Assembly: GCF_004349105.1 (NCBI RefSeq)
Contig: NZ_SMLB01000049.1
Location: 1-47,195 of the forward strand
Direction of reading: 5' to 3'
DNA from: Jiangella aurantiaca
GTDB taxonomy: Bacteria; Actinomycetota; Actinomycetes; Jiangellales; Jiangellaceae
DNA: 47,195 bases
The position numbers and the translations under genes were made by a program. Shown in pieces: positions 7,608 through 17,298 of the stretch. Below the pieces are notes generated by a model. The model had not been told where the DNA came from. It ran no database searches and saw nothing but the letters and a program-made list of their open reading frames with translations. The first letter of the stretch is position 1, and every line of letters begins with the position of its first letter.

Positions 7608-8782
7608 TTCCCTTCGCCGTACGGCAGGTCGAGGTCGACCCGCCAGCCACCGGCGGCCGCCGGTCCCGCCGTCACCGTGCCGCCGTACATCGTCATCCGT
7701 TCCCGCATGCCCGCCAGCCCCTGACCGAGCCCGTCGCTCGGCGCGGCCGCGCCCCGCCCGTCGTCGCTGACGCGGGCGGTCAGCCGGCCGGCGCCGAACT
7801 CCAGGGCCACCTTCGCCCGGGCGGCCGGGCCGGCGTGCTTGAGCGCGTTGGTCAGTGCCTCCTGGATCACCCGGTACACCGCCAGCGACGGCCCCGGCGG
7901 CAGCGGCCGCGGCGGGCCGGTGACGTCGAGTTCGACCGGCAGCCCGGCCTGCCGCACCGACGTGACCAGCTCCGGCAGACTACCGAGCCCGGGCTGCGGA
8001 CGGACGGTGCCGCCGTCGCCGTCGTCGTCGGTGGAGCGCAGCACCCCGAGCAGCCGGCGCATCTCGGCGAGCGCGCCGCGACCGGTGTCGCCGATGGTCT
8101 TCAGCGCATCGAGGGCGGCCTGGGGGTCGTGGTCGCCGGCGTACCGGCCGCCGTCGGCCTGCACGACGATGACGGAGAGGTTGTGCGCGACGACGTCGTG
8201 CATCTCGCGGGCGATGCGGGACCGCTCCTCGGCTGCGGCGAGCTGGGCCCGCTGGTCGCGTTCGCGCTCGGCCTGGTGCGCCCGCTCGACCAGCTCGGCG
8301 ACGTAGGCCTGGCGCACGCGGCGCACGTCACCCATGGCCCACGCCCCGACCACGACGGCCGACAGGGCGACGAAGCCGGCGACGAACGCCTCCTGGTCGC
8401 TGGGTGGGTAGTCGCGGATGGTCGCGAGCACGACGCCGAGGAAGCCGGCCGCGAGGCCGCCCCGGCTGGCCCACCGCGAGCCGTACGCGCTGACGGCGTA
8501 CAGCCCGATCAGCAGGATCACGTCGGACGGGGCGAGCTGCAGGCCGGTCGCCCACTGCACGAACCCGCAGCCGACCAGCACGGCGAACGACTCGACCGGC
8601 CGCATCCGCCGGAACACGAGCGCCGCGCACATGACGGCGCCGAGCATCAGGTGCGCCCAGCCGGGGTCGTAGGCGGCGGCCGAGAACACCACGACGGTGA
8701 GGAACAGCCCGAGGGCGATGGCGGCGTCCGGCACGAGTGGGTGCCGGCGCACCCACGCGTAGAACCGGTCCCTGCGCCTCAC
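7604..8782 (-). CDS. sensor histidine kinase, HisKA_3/NarX-type (392 aa)
   Basis: An N-terminal membrane region with about four to five helices (residues 15-155) is followed by a coiled linker. The dimerisation/phosphoacceptor helix SRIAREMHDVVAHNLS has H195 as the likely phosphorylated His. The C-terminal HATPase domain shows the N box VIQEALTNALKHA, G1 SDDGRG and G2 GLGQGLAGMRERM. No large extracellular sensor loop is visible, as in DesK-like kinases that sense membrane state. GTG 8782 is chosen because TAACCT sits seven bases upstream and the family N terminus fits; the longer frame overlaps the divergent oxidoreductase gene. It partners with the response regulator downstream. Confidence 0.93.
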   Translation of the reverse strand: MRRRDRFYAWVRRHPLVPDAAIALGLFLTVVVFSAAAYDPGWAHLMLGAVMCAALVFRRMRPVESFAVLVGCGFVQWATGLQLAPSDVILLIGLYAVSAYGSRWASRGGLAAGFLGVVLATIRDYPPSDQEAFVAGFVALSAVVVGAWAMGDVRRVRQAYVAELVERAHQAERERDQRAQLAAAEERSRIAREMHDVVAHNLSVIVVQADGGRYAGDHDPQAALDALKTIGDTGRGALAEMRRLLGVLRSTDDDGDGGTVRPQPGLGSLPELVTSVRQAGLPVELDVTGPPRPLPPGPSLAVYRVIQEALTNALKHAGPAARAKVALEFGAGRLTARVSDDGRGAAAPSDGLGQGLAGMRERMTMYGGTVTAGPAAAGGWRVDLDLPYGEGK

Positions 8783-8795
8783 GGGGAGCAGGTTA
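8783..8795 (-). promoter_or_regulatory. -10 box, leaderless start of histidine kinase gene
   Basis: On the minus strand TAACCT (8795-8790) is followed by seven bases and then the GTG at 8782, with no Shine-Dalgarno sequence. The TANNNT-N7-start arrangement predicts a leaderless mRNA. Confidence 0.5.
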
Positions 8796-8900
8796 TCCCC
8801 GTACGCTTCGCTGTCGGCGAACCAGCCGGCCGCCGGAACCCTTGCGGGGCCGTGCGTCGTAGGAACCGGTAGGCATCCGGGCGGCGAGAGGACGACGATC

Positions 8901-9581
8901 ATGCGTGTAGCGGTACTCGGCACCGGCATGGTGGGCCAGGCCATCGCCGGCCGGTTCGACGAACTCGGCCACGACGTGCGCGTCGGCACCCGGGACCCGG
9001 CGGCCACGATGAGCCGTACAGAGCCCGACCAGCTCGGCAACCCGCCGTTCCCCGCCTGGCACGAGCGGCACGCCGGCATCCGGCTGGACACCTACGCCGA
9101 CGCCGCCGCGGCCGCCGAGCTGGTGGTCAACGCCACGCCCGGCAGCGTGTCGCTGGACGTGCTCGAGGCGGCGGGCGCGGAGCACCTCGACGGCAAGGTG
9201 CTGATCGACATCTCCAACCCGCTGGTCTTCACGCCGGACGGCCCGCCGACGCTGTTCGTGGACAACACCGACTCGCTGGGCGAGGGTATCCAGCGGACGT
9301 TCCCGGGTGCGCGCGTGGTCAAGACGCTGAACACGGTCAACGCCGAGCTGATGGCGCACCCGGCGACGCTGGCGGACGGCGGCCACTCGATCTTCGTGTG
9401 CGGCAACGACGCGTCGGCGAAGGCGCAGGTCACCAACATCCTGACCAGCTTCGGTCACACCGACGTCATCGACCTCGGCGACATCACCAGCGCCCGCGGC
9501 GTCGAGATGTACCTGCCGGTGTGGCTGCGGCTGATGGGTGCGCTCGGCACGGCCCGGTTCAACGTCAAGGTGATTCGCTGA
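8901..9581 (+). CDS. NADPH-dependent F420 reductase-like / NAD(P)-binding oxidoreductase (226 aa)
   Basis: The Rossmann N terminus MRVAVLGTGMVGQAIAGRF is followed by VGTRDP, the usual NADP-preferring turn. The body DISNPLVF, FPGARVVKTLNTVNAELM and FVCGNDASAKAQV matches the F420-NADP oxidoreductase/DUF2000-like NADP-binding family common in actinobacteria. GAGAGGA about eight bases before the ATG supports this start. The protein is probably cytoplasmic; the physiological substrate is unknown, and true F420 use cannot be asserted from sequence. Its last 17 bases overlap the end of the convergent membrane-protein gene. Confidence 0.85.
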   Translation: MRVAVLGTGMVGQAIAGRFDELGHDVRVGTRDPAATMSRTEPDQLGNPPFPAWHERHAGIRLDTYADAAAAAELVVNATPGSVSLDVLEAAGAEHLDGKVLIDISNPLVFTPDGPPTLFVDNTDSLGEGIQRTFPGARVVKTLNTVNAELMAHPATLADGGHSIFVCGNDASAKAQVTNILTSFGHTDVIDLGDITSARGVEMYLPVWLRLMGALGTARFNVKVIR

Positions 9582-9987
9582 CGCCCCGGTCGGCGGACCA
9601 CGTGCGGCGCAGCCACAGCAGCCCGAGCACCGGCAGCACCAGCGGCACGAACCCGTAGCCGCGCCCGTACAGCGACCAGACGGTGTCATCCGGGAAGTCG
9701 CCCGGGTCGAACGCCGTGACGGTGCCGACCGTCAGCACGCCGAGCAGCTCGACGGTGACGGCGGCCAGCGCCACCCCGCGGGCCGCCGCGCCGGGGCGGG
9801 CGAACGCCACCGTCGCGACGATGTACACCAGGGCGGCGAACGCCGACAGCAGGTACGCCACCGGCGCCTCGTCGAACTTCGTCGCGATCTGCACGCCGGC
9901 ACGCGCCGACGCCGCCAGCGCGAACACCGCGTAGACGGCGATGAGCAGCCGGCCCGGCCCGCTGGACCGCTGGGGCGTCCCGCTCAC
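9565..9987 (-). CDS. small integral membrane protein (140 aa)
   Basis: I do not recognise a named family. After a short polar N terminus, four hydrophobic segments are visible (LLIAVYAVFALAASA, YLLSAFAALVYIVATVAFA, GVALAAVTVELLGVLTVGT, FVPLVLPVLGLLWL), with the conserved-looking loop FPDDTVWSLYGRGYGFVPL before the last helix. GTG 9987 overlaps the stop of the upstream gene by four bases (GTGA), so the two membrane proteins are co-translated and may interact. It overlaps the oxidoreductase gene tail to tail. Confidence 0.8.
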   Translation of the reverse strand: MSGTPQRSSGPGRLLIAVYAVFALAASARAGVQIATKFDEAPVAYLLSAFAALVYIVATVAFARPGAAARGVALAAVTVELLGVLTVGTVTAFDPGDFPDDTVWSLYGRGYGFVPLVLPVLGLLWLRRTWSADRGVSESP

Positions 9988-10349
9988 GCGGCGCCCGCGT
10001 CCCACAGCTGCTGCATGCGCACCACCAGCACCGGCACCACCAGCGCGGCCACCACCAGCACCGACGTCCCCCACCGGGACTTCTCCGCCAGCGCCCAGAA
10101 CAGCCCCAGTGGGACGATGATCAGGTTCATCAGCAGGTAGCCGATGAACGTCGCGGTCTCCTCCGGCGTGCCGTCCGCGATCATCAGGACGACCGCCACC
10201 ACGGCCTGGATCAGGATCAGCAGCTCGACCACCCCGGCGCCGACGACGTACGGCTCACGCGGCGGGCGGTTGCGCACCACGGCCACCAGCGCCCACGCGG
10301 CGTAGGCCAGCGAGGCGACGATGACGGCCCAGTCGACGACGGCAACCAT
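9984..10349 (-). CDS. small integral membrane protein (121 aa)
   Basis: No specific family recognised. Four predicted membrane helices fill nearly the whole protein (residues about 5-25, 37-60, 65-85, 92-110). A basic loop RNRPPREP lies after helix one. It is translationally coupled to the following membrane protein by a four-base overlap and starts 11 bases after the DUF885 gene ends, so all three are probably one transcript. ATG 10349 is the only sensible start. Confidence 0.78.
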   Translation of the reverse strand: MVAVVDWAVIVASLAYAAWALVAVVRNRPPREPYVVGAGVVELLILIQAVVAVVLMIADGTPEETATFIGYLLMNLIIVPLGLFWALAEKSRWGTSVLVVAALVVPVLVVRMQQLWDAGAA

Positions 10350-10360
10350 GCGTCAGCCCG

Positions 10361-12043
10361 TCACGGGAGCCGGGCCAGCTCGTCGGTGAGGTCGTCCAGC
10401 CCGAGCGCGCCCATCGAGAGCGCGGCCATGTGCCACGCCTTGAGGTCGAAGTCCGCGCCCCGCACCGCCCGTGCGGCGTCGCGGCCGGCCAGCCACGCCC
10501 GCTCGCCGAGCTTGTAGCCGATCGCCTGCGCCGGCGCACCGAGGTACCGGACGATCTCGGAGTCGATGAAGGCCGGGTCGCGGCCGTTGAAGGCGCCGAA
10601 GAACTCGCGGGCGAGCTCCGGCGTCCACACCTCGCCGGGGTGGAAGGTCTCGCCGTTCGGGATGCGCAGCCGCAGGTGCATGCCGATGTCGATGATGACC
10701 CGGATCGCCCGCATGATCTGCGCGTCCAGGTAGCCGAGGCGGACGGCGGGGTCGGTGAGGTAGCCCAGCTCGTCCATGAGCCGCTCGGCGTAGAGGGCCC
10801 AGCCCTCCGTCATCGCGCTCACCGAGCCCAGGCTCACCTGGTAGCGCGACAGCTGGTCGGCGACGTACACCCACTGCGCCAGCTGCAGGTGGTGGCCCGG
10901 GACCCCCTCGTGGTACCAGGTGCTGACCAGGCCCCACACCGGGAACCGGGTCTCGCCCAGCGTCGGCAGCCAGGTACGGCCGGGCCGGCTGAAGTCCAGC
11001 GACGGACGGCTGTAGTACGGCGCGGCGGCGCTGCCGGGCGGCGCGATCATCGCCTCGACCTGCTTGATCGGCTCGGCGAGGTCGACGTGGGTGCCGTCGA
11101 GGTCGGCCATCGCGCGGTCCATCAGCCCCTGGAGCCAGGTCCGTACCTCCTCGACGCCCTCGATCGCCTCACCGTGCTCGTCGAGGTGCCGCATGACGGC
11201 CAGCGGCGTATGCCCGGGCAGGACGGCGTCGGCGGCCCGCTTCATCTCCTCGCTGATGCGGCGGAACTCCGCCCAGCCGTAGGCGTACGCCTCCTCGAGG
11301 TCCAGCTCCGAGCCGGTCCAGTAGCGGGCGGCGACGGCGTAGCGCTCGCGCCCGACCGCGTCGGGCGTACCCTCGGCGGCCGGCCGGTACGTGGTGACGA
11401 GGTAGTCGCGCAGGTCGGCCAGGCCGGTCCCGGCCTGCACGGCCGCGGCGGCCAGCTCGTCGCGCTGCGCGTCGGGCCCCTTGGCGACGAATGACGAGTA
11501 CCAGTCGGCCTCGAGCCAGGTGTCGAGCTGCTCGATGACGGTGTCGACCTGACGCTGCGCCGCGTGCAGGCCGCGCCGGTCGCCCTCCTCCAGCGCGGCG
11601 CGGAAGCCACCGGCCGCGGCCGGGATGTTGCGCAGCCGCCGCCCGATGACCGCCCAGTCGTCGTCGGTCTCGGCCGGCATCATCAGGAAGACCGACCGCA
11701 GCGACTGCACCGGCGAGAACAGGTTGCTCAGCTCGCGCAGGCCCTCGCCGGCGTCGTGCACCGCCAGCGACGCGGTCAGCCGCTCGCGCAGCAGCCGCGC
11801 GGCCCGGCGTTCCTCCGCCGGCAGGCCGCCGTCGCCCGCCGCCCGCTCGACGGCGTCCAGCTCGGCCAGCGTGGCGCGGGCGGCGTCCGCCACCGCCTCG
11901 CGTCCGTCTGGCGAGTAGTCGGGCATGGCGTCGACGCCGGGCCGGATGCCGAGCGCCGTTCCGACGATCGGGTTCAGGTCGGCGATGGTCTCGACGTAAC
12001 GGTCGGCGATCTTCCGGGGGGTGTCGGCATCGTCGTGAGGCAC
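10361..12043 (-). CDS. DUF885 family protein, putative metallopeptidase (560 aa)
   Basis: Full-length DUF885 protein. The hallmark is the metal-site-like motif WYHEGVPGHHLQLAQ in the C-terminal half, followed by SEGWALYAERL-like MTEGWALYAERLMDELGYL and a final LGAPAQAIGYKLGERAW segment. Members resemble gluzincin-type peptidases, and I infer hydrolytic activity from the HExxxH-type signature. No signal peptide is seen, so a cytoplasmic role is likely. GTG 12043 is my choice; the frame remains open to 12094. GATGAT lies six bases before this GTG, a weak leaderless -10. It is divergent from the GH97 gene, with 149 bases between. Confidence 0.85.
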   Translation of the reverse strand: MPHDDADTPRKIADRYVETIADLNPIVGTALGIRPGVDAMPDYSPDGREAVADAARATLAELDAVERAAGDGGLPAEERRAARLLRERLTASLAVHDAGEGLRELSNLFSPVQSLRSVFLMMPAETDDDWAVIGRRLRNIPAAAGGFRAALEEGDRRGLHAAQRQVDTVIEQLDTWLEADWYSSFVAKGPDAQRDELAAAAVQAGTGLADLRDYLVTTYRPAAEGTPDAVGRERYAVAARYWTGSELDLEEAYAYGWAEFRRISEEMKRAADAVLPGHTPLAVMRHLDEHGEAIEGVEEVRTWLQGLMDRAMADLDGTHVDLAEPIKQVEAMIAPPGSAAAPYYSRPSLDFSRPGRTWLPTLGETRFPVWGLVSTWYHEGVPGHHLQLAQWVYVADQLSRYQVSLGSVSAMTEGWALYAERLMDELGYLTDPAVRLGYLDAQIMRAIRVIIDIGMHLRLRIPNGETFHPGEVWTPELAREFFGAFNGRDPAFIDSEIVRYLGAPAQAIGYKLGERAWLAGRDAARAVRGADFDLKAWHMAALSMGALGLDDLTDELARLP

Positions 12044-12108
12044 CGGCCCATCATCCCCGATCGCGTCGTTGCCCGGCGCGCCGGGCCGTCGCATCGGCGG
12101 ACAGGGGC

Positions 12109-12137
12109 TTGCGAAGTGATCATGCTCGCTATACGGT
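12109..12137 (+). promoter_or_regulatory. candidate promoter of GH97 gene (TTGCGA-17-TACGGT)
   Basis: TTGCGA at 12109-12114 and TACGGT at 12132-12137 are 17 bases apart. Transcription would start at about 12144 and leave a leader of some 50 bases. Two inverted repeats lie at or just after this start point: ACTTTG/CAAAGT (12139-12144 with 12158-12163) and TCAACT/AGTTGA (12166-12171 with 12175-12180). They are possible operators or a leader hairpin. Confidence 0.5.
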
Positions 12138-12192
12138 CACTTTGCTCGATTTCGTGACAAAGTCGTCAACTTCGAGTTGAAAGGCGCGTCTC

Positions 12193-14889
12193 ATGAACGG
12201 ACCGTCTCGCATCAGCACAGCCGTCGCGGCGTCCCTCCTCTGCGTCGCACCGCTCGCCGGCCCGGCCGCCGCCCAACCGCCGGCCGCGGACTCGTGGACC
12301 GTGGCCGCGCCGCCCTCCGCGGGCGTCGACCCGTTGGCGGCGCAGGTGGCCCTGGACCAGAACGGCACCCCAACGTTGAGCGTCAGCGCCGGCGACCGGG
12401 TCGTGCTTCCGCCGTCTCCCATCGGGCTGGTCACCGACGGTGCCGACCTGTCCACCGGGCTGGAGCTCGTAAACCACGCCGAGCGCACCGTCGCCGAGAG
12501 CTACACCACGACGACCGGCAAGGAGACCGCACGGCACACCGTGATGCGGGAGGCCACGCTGACCTTCGCCAACGGCGACGGCTTCGAGCTGGGCCTCGTC
12601 GTGCGGGTCGCTCCCGACGGCGTCGCCTACCGATACGAGCTGGCCGACCGGCCCGGCACCACCATCGTCACCGGCGAGATCTCCAGCTGGCAGCTTCCGG
12701 CCGGCTCACCGGCGTGGCTGCTGCCGTACACGTCCTGGTACGAGGAGCCCCGGGTGGCGACAACGGTGGGCTCGGCCGCCTCCGGCGCGTACGGTCATCC
12801 GGCGCTGTTCGCGGTCGGCGACACCCATGTCCTGCTCACCGAGTCCGGGCTGATGCCGTCGTACCCGGGCGCCTTCCTGGAGCACGATGCCGGCACCGGC
12901 CGGTTCCACGTCGACCTGGTCGAGGCGCAGGTCGTCGCCGAGGGCGGGTTGACGACGCCGTGGCGGACCGCCGTCGTCGGAGACCTCGCCACCGTCACCG
13001 AGTCGACGCTGGTCGACGACCTGGCGCCGCCGGCGCGCATCGACGACACGTCCTGGATCCGCCCCGGCCGGGTCGCCTGGTCGTGGCTGCCCGAACACTC
13101 CAGCCCTCGAGACTTCGAGCGGCAGAAGGACTACGTCGACTACGCCGCCGAACACGGCTGGCCTTACACGCTGGTGGACGAGGGTTGGAGCGACGAGTGG
13201 GTGCCGGAGCTGGTCCGCTACGCCCGCGCCAAAGGCGTCGACATCCTGCTGTGGTACCGCTGGACCGACGTCGACACGCAGGCGGAGATGGACGCCGAGT
13301 TCTCCCGTATCGTCTCGTGGGGCGTGAAAGGCGTGAAGCTCGACTTCATGAACACCGGCGCGCCCACCCACGGCGAGAGCACCGCCCGGCACGCCTAGTA
13401 CGAGCAGGTCCTGCGCGAGACCGCCGAGCATCGGTTGCTGGTCAACTTCCACGGCTCGACCATCCCGAAGGGGATGCAGCGGACCTGGCCGCACCTGATG
13501 TCCTACGAGGCCGTACGCGGCGCGGAGTACTACTCGTTCCCCGGCGACCCGCGGGTGACGCCTGCGTACAACACCATGCTGCCGTTCACCCGCAACGTCG
13601 TCGGTTCCATGGATTACACGCCGGTCACGTTCGGCCAGACCTCCCGGTCGACGTCGGACGGGCACGAGCTGGCGCTGTCGGTGGTGTTCGAGACCGGGCT
13701 GCTGCACCTGGCCGACATGCCCGAGGTCTTCGCCACCCGCCCGGAGGCCGAACGCTACCTCGACCAGGTGCCGACGGCCTGGGATGAGACTGCCCTGGTC
13801 GCCGGCGCTCCCGGCGAGGAGGCCGTCATCGCCCGGCGCTCGGGCGAGCGGTGGTTCGTCGGCGGCATCGTCGGAGGCGCGGCCCGCGAGCTCCAGGTGC
13901 CGCTTGACTTCGTCCGGGGCGGGCGCTGGCTGGTCGAGACCGTCACCGACGACGGCGTCGGTGGTCTGGTCCGCACGGCGACGACACTGGCGGCCGGCGA
14001 GACGTTCGAGGTCCCGGTGATCGACAACGGCGGGTTCGCGGCCGTGCTGTGCCGGGCCATGGATGCGCGGACCACCTGCGACGAGCCCGTGCACACCGTG
14101 CCCCCCAGCACGCTGATGATCGAGCCTGCAGACACGGTGGTGCAGCCGGGCGGGTCGGTCACGGTGTCCGCCACGTTCACGCTCGACGAGGGTGACCCGG
14201 TGCGCCGCGTGACGATGTCGGCGGTGCCGCCCGCCGGCTGGCAGGCCGACGGTTCCGTGGTGCGGCGGGCTCAGCTGGCCACGGGTGAGCGTTTGACCGG
14301 GACCTGGACGTTCATCGCGCCGGCCGACGTGGCGACCGGCTTCGTCGACCTGCCGGTTGTCGTCGAGTTCGATCCGGCGCCGCTCGCGACCCGGCAGCGC
14401 GTCCATGTCGAGCAGGCGGTTCGCGCGCTGGTCCCGCCGGCCGCACCCAGCGGTGACGTGGCGGTCAGCGGCCTGCAGTTCATTGCCGATGCGAACGGCT
14501 GGGGCCCAGTGGAGCGGGACGCTTCCAACGGCGAGGCCGGCGCGGGCGACGGCGCACCGCTGACAATCGGCGGTACACAGTACGCGACCGGCCTCGGCGT
14601 CCACGCCGTGTCCACCGTCACCGTTTACCTCGGCGGCGCCTGCGACCGGTTCACCGCGCAGGTCGGCGTCGACGACGAGGTGGGCAACCAGGGCTCGGTC
14701 ACGTTCCACGTCCGCGGGGACGGCAGATCGCTGGCCGATACGGGCGTGGTCACGGGTAGTGCTGGCGCCACTGCACTCGACGTGGATGTCAGCGACGTCG
14801 AGCTGCTGACGCTGGACGTCGGCGACGGAGGCGACGGCATCAACTTCGACCACGCGGACTGGGCCGACGCCACGGTCAGCTGCCGATGA
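12193..14889 (+). pseudogene. secreted GH97 glycoside hydrolase with in-frame amber stop (898 codons)
   Basis: The signal peptide ends around AAAQPPA (residue ~30). The GH97 N-terminal beta domain precedes a TIM-barrel with WSWLPEHSSPRDFERQKDYVDYA, VDEGWSDEWV and GVKGVKLDFMN, whose Asp (codon 384) matches the nucleophile of retaining GH97 enzymes. TAG at 13396-13398 (codon 402) then interrupts the frame. Translation resumes in exactly the same frame with YEQVLRETAEHRLLVNFHG, NFHGSTIPKGMQRTWP and SYEAVRGAEYY, then the GH97 C-terminal domain, a NEW3-like beta domain (~630-700) and a C-terminal NPCBM carbohydrate-binding domain (~755-898). No other damage is seen. It is probably an alpha-galactosidase/alpha-glucosidase, now split unless the TAG is an error or read through. 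Confidence 0.88.
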
Positions 14890-14895
14890 CCGACG

Positions 14896-15315
14896 TCAGT
14901 GCGCGAGGACGTCGCCGCGTACCTGAGCGGGGTCGCCGGGCACCGGCTCTGCGGGGTCGGCGCCGGTCGCGACGATCCGGTTGGCGGCGTCGACGTGCAC
15001 CACCCGCGGCTGGAACCGGCGCGCCTCGGCGTCGTCGACCAGGCCGTAGCTGATGAGGATGACGAGGTCGCCGGGCTGCACGAGCCGGGCGGCGGCGCCG
15101 TTGATGCCGATGACGCCGGACCCCCGCGGACCGGGAATGGCGTACGTGGTGAGCCGGGCGCCGTTGGTGATGTCGACGATGTCGACCTGTTCACCGGGCA
15201 GCAGGTCGGCGGCGTCGAGGAGGTCCTCGTCGACCGTGACCGATCCCACGTAGTGCAGGTCGGCCTGCGTCACGGTGGCGCGGTGGATCTTGCCCTTCAT
15301 CATGGTGCGGAACAC
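14896..15315 (-). CDS. panD: aspartate 1-decarboxylase (139 aa)
   Basis: PanD makes beta-alanine from L-aspartate for pantothenate and CoA synthesis, using a pyruvoyl group formed by self-cleavage. The sequence has the cleavage site Gly24-Ser25 in [25 protein letters not shown], plus NGARLTTY and [18 protein letters not shown] 15315 ([14 protein letters not shown]) gives 139 residues, the length typical of mycobacterial PanD, and AGGAG lies about eight bases upstream. No panB or panC is nearby. Instead it starts four bases after a PH-domain membrane protein gene and is the last gene of a long directon. It converges on the GH97 gene, six bases away. Confidence 0.97.
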   Translation of the reverse strand: MFRTMMKGKIHRATVTQADLHYVGSVTVDEDLLDAADLLPGEQVDIVDITNGARLTTYAIPGPRGSGVIGINGAAARLVQPGDLVILISYGLVDDAEARRFQPRVVHVDAANRIVATGADPAEPVPGDPAQVRGDVLAH

Positions 15316-15319
15316 GCGT

Positions 15320-16765
15320 TCACTCCTGGTCTCGCTCGCTCGATGCGGCCGGGTGGCTGTCACCGTCGGCGTGGCCGTCGGGTCGGGGTGCCGACTGCTG
15401 CCGGTACCTCGCCATCCATTGTTCTGGAACATCGGTCTTGCGTGCCAGCCGAGCCCGTTCGGCCTGCTCTTCGGCGATGGCGCGGGCCTCGGCGGGCAGC
15501 CGGTGCGCGATGACCGCGTCGACCGGTCCGGGTGTGGTGTCGACGTGCACCGACGCCAGTCCGAGACGGCGCTGCAGCGGGCCCTGCACGATGCGCACAC
15601 TCTGCGTCTTCGCGTGCGGCACGGTGGTGAGGTTGCGGTACAGCACGCCTTCGCGCACGACCACGACGTGGTCGTCGACGCCGTAGGCCAGCTTCTTCCA
15701 GCCGATCGGACGCAGCCAGCGGGCCGGCCGCGGTGCATGCGTCAGCGGCACCGACAGCGGGTCGGAACCCGGCAAGACTTGCCGCAACACCTCGGCCGCC
15801 TCCTCGTACGTCGCCACTGGGAGCAGCGTGGACGTCCGCTGACTGTCGTCGGACGACTCACCGCTGTAACCGGCGACGTCGACGTCCAGCCGCACCCAGC
15901 CCTTCCCCCTCCACAACAACGGCTGGCGCATGGCTACTCCCTGCACCCGGCCGGGCGGGACGGTCTGGTGCTGGGTGTCGAGCAGGCCCTTGCGGATGCG
16001 GTAGCCGTCGGGCGACTCGGCCAGGACGAACGCGAAGTTGCGGCCCAGCTGCGCCCAGAGCGCGGCACCGATGGCGATGACGCCCGGCAGCATCGACGAC
16101 AGCAGGCCGACGGTCACCTCGCTGTCGCGAAAGAACAGGAGCGCCACGCCGATGCCGACGATGAACACCACACCGGTGACGAACGCGCCCGACAGCACCG
16201 TCGACCACACCAGCCGGTCCAGCGGGACCTCGTGCACCACCCGCTCCGGCGCCTCCGGCGTGTCGGCGTCGATGCCGGCGGCCCGGGCCAGCAGCTCGGC
16301 CCGCAGCCTTACCGCATCGTCGACGGCGAGGTACTGCAGTGGCGCCTCGGCCTTGCCGCCGCCGGCCACCTCCAGCCGCAGCTCGGAGACGCCGAGCAGC
16401 CGGCCCGCCAGCGGGCGGTTGATGTCGACGGCCTGCAGGCGGTCCAGCCGCACCCGGCGCGACCGGCGGTTCAGCATGCCGGAGTCGATCCGCAGCGCGT
16501 CGCCGTCGAAGCCATAGCGAGTGAACCACCACGACAGCAGCCCGGCGATCATGCCGACGACGGCGAACGCCAGCGCGGTGAGGCCGAACCGGCCCATCTC
16601 GCCGGAGCGCAGCGCGTCCTGCCCGCCGATGCCGATCGCGAGGGCGAGGAAGCCCCAGCCCCGAAGCAGCGGCGTCAGCGGATGCAGCCGGCGGAAGTGC
16701 TCCGGCGTCGGGTCGACCCGGCCGGGCTTGGCCCCGTCGGCCTCGCTGCCCGGCGTGGTGGTCAC
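15320..16765 (-). CDS. bacterial PH-domain membrane protein, YdbT-like (481 aa)
   Basis: Two hydrophobic pairs (about residues 38-75 and 175-240) separate three bPH2-type domains. The first contains [20 protein letters not shown], the second [27 protein letters not shown], the third [32 protein letters not shown]. This arrangement matches YdbT-like proteins that usually occur with a shorter YdbS-like partner, which is present directly upstream with a four-base GTGA overlap. Known members are membrane stress/antimicrobial tolerance factors in some Firmicutes; the role here is not known. The C terminus is a charged tail. GTG 16765 is fixed by the overlap. Confidence 0.9.
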   Translation of the reverse strand: MTTTPGSEADGAKPGRVDPTPEHFRRLHPLTPLLRGWGFLALAIGIGGQDALRSGEMGRFGLTALAFAVVGMIAGLLSWWFTRYGFDGDALRIDSGMLNRRSRRVRLDRLQAVDINRPLAGRLLGVSELRLEVAGGGKAEAPLQYLAVDDAVRLRAELLARAAGIDADTPEAPERVVHEVPLDRLVWSTVLSGAFVTGVVFIVGIGVALLFFRDSEVTVGLLSSMLPGVIAIGAALWAQLGRNFAFVLAESPDGYRIRKGLLDTQHQTVPPGRVQGVAMRQPLLWRGKGWVRLDVDVAGYSGESSDDSQRTSTLLPVATYEEAAEVLRQVLPGSDPLSVPLTHAPRPARWLRPIGWKKLAYGVDDHVVVVREGVLYRNLTTVPHAKTQSVRIVQGPLQRRLGLASVHVDTTPGPVDAVIAHRLPAEARAIAEEQAERARLARKTDVPEQWMARYRQQSAPRPDGHADGDSHPAASSERDQE

Positions 16766-17256
16766 AGACCGGCCGCCTGGGCCTCGCCCAGTGCCGACAG
16801 CCGGTCGCGCAGGCGCGCGGCCTCGGCGGCCGGCAGGCCGGGGATCTTCGCGTCGGTGGCGGGCGAGGCAGTGTGTAGCTGGACCGTGGCAAGTCCGTAC
16901 CGCCGCTCCAGCGGCCCGGACGCGACGTCGACGAACTGCATGCGACCGTACGGCACCACCGTCAGCCGCCGGTACATGACGCCGCGGGTGACAAGCAGGT
17001 CGTCCAGCCGCTCTGCGTACCCCCAGGCCCGCCAGTTGCGCGGGATCAGCCACAGGCCCCACCCCAGCGCGACCAGCCCGGCGCCGACGACGGCGACGAC
17101 GGCCGGCAGCCCGACGATCAGCCCGAGCACGACCGCGACGACGGCTGTGCCGAGGATCACCGAGACCAGCAGCACCAGCCGGCGCAGATCGACGAGCTTG
17201 CGCGACACCTGCTGCCACGCCTCGCCGGGCGGCGAGAAGAGCTGGTCCTGGTCCAC
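16762..17256 (-). CDS. bacterial PH-domain membrane protein, YdbS-like (164 aa)
   Basis: A short N terminus (FSPPGEAWQQVSRKLVDLRRL) leads to two membrane helices (residues about 27-48 and 50-72) and one bPH2 domain with VTRGVMYRRLTVVPYGRMQFVDVASGPLERRYGLATVQLHT. This is the small partner of the following YdbT-like gene. Coupling by the four-base overlap suggests that they form a complex. ATG 17256; 42 bases separate it from the DUF1684 gene, so read-through from the betaine-uptake genes is possible. Confidence 0.9.
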   Translation of the reverse strand: MDQDQLFSPPGEAWQQVSRKLVDLRRLVLLVSVILGTAVVAVVLGLIVGLPAVVAVVGAGLVALGWGLWLIPRNWRAWGYAERLDDLLVTRGVMYRRLTVVPYGRMQFVDVASGPLERRYGLATVQLHTASPATDAKIPGLPAAEAARLRDRLSALGEAQAAGL

Positions 17257-17298
17257 GGCGACGAGGCTACCTCGCTGGCTGCCGATGGGCGCCGCGGC

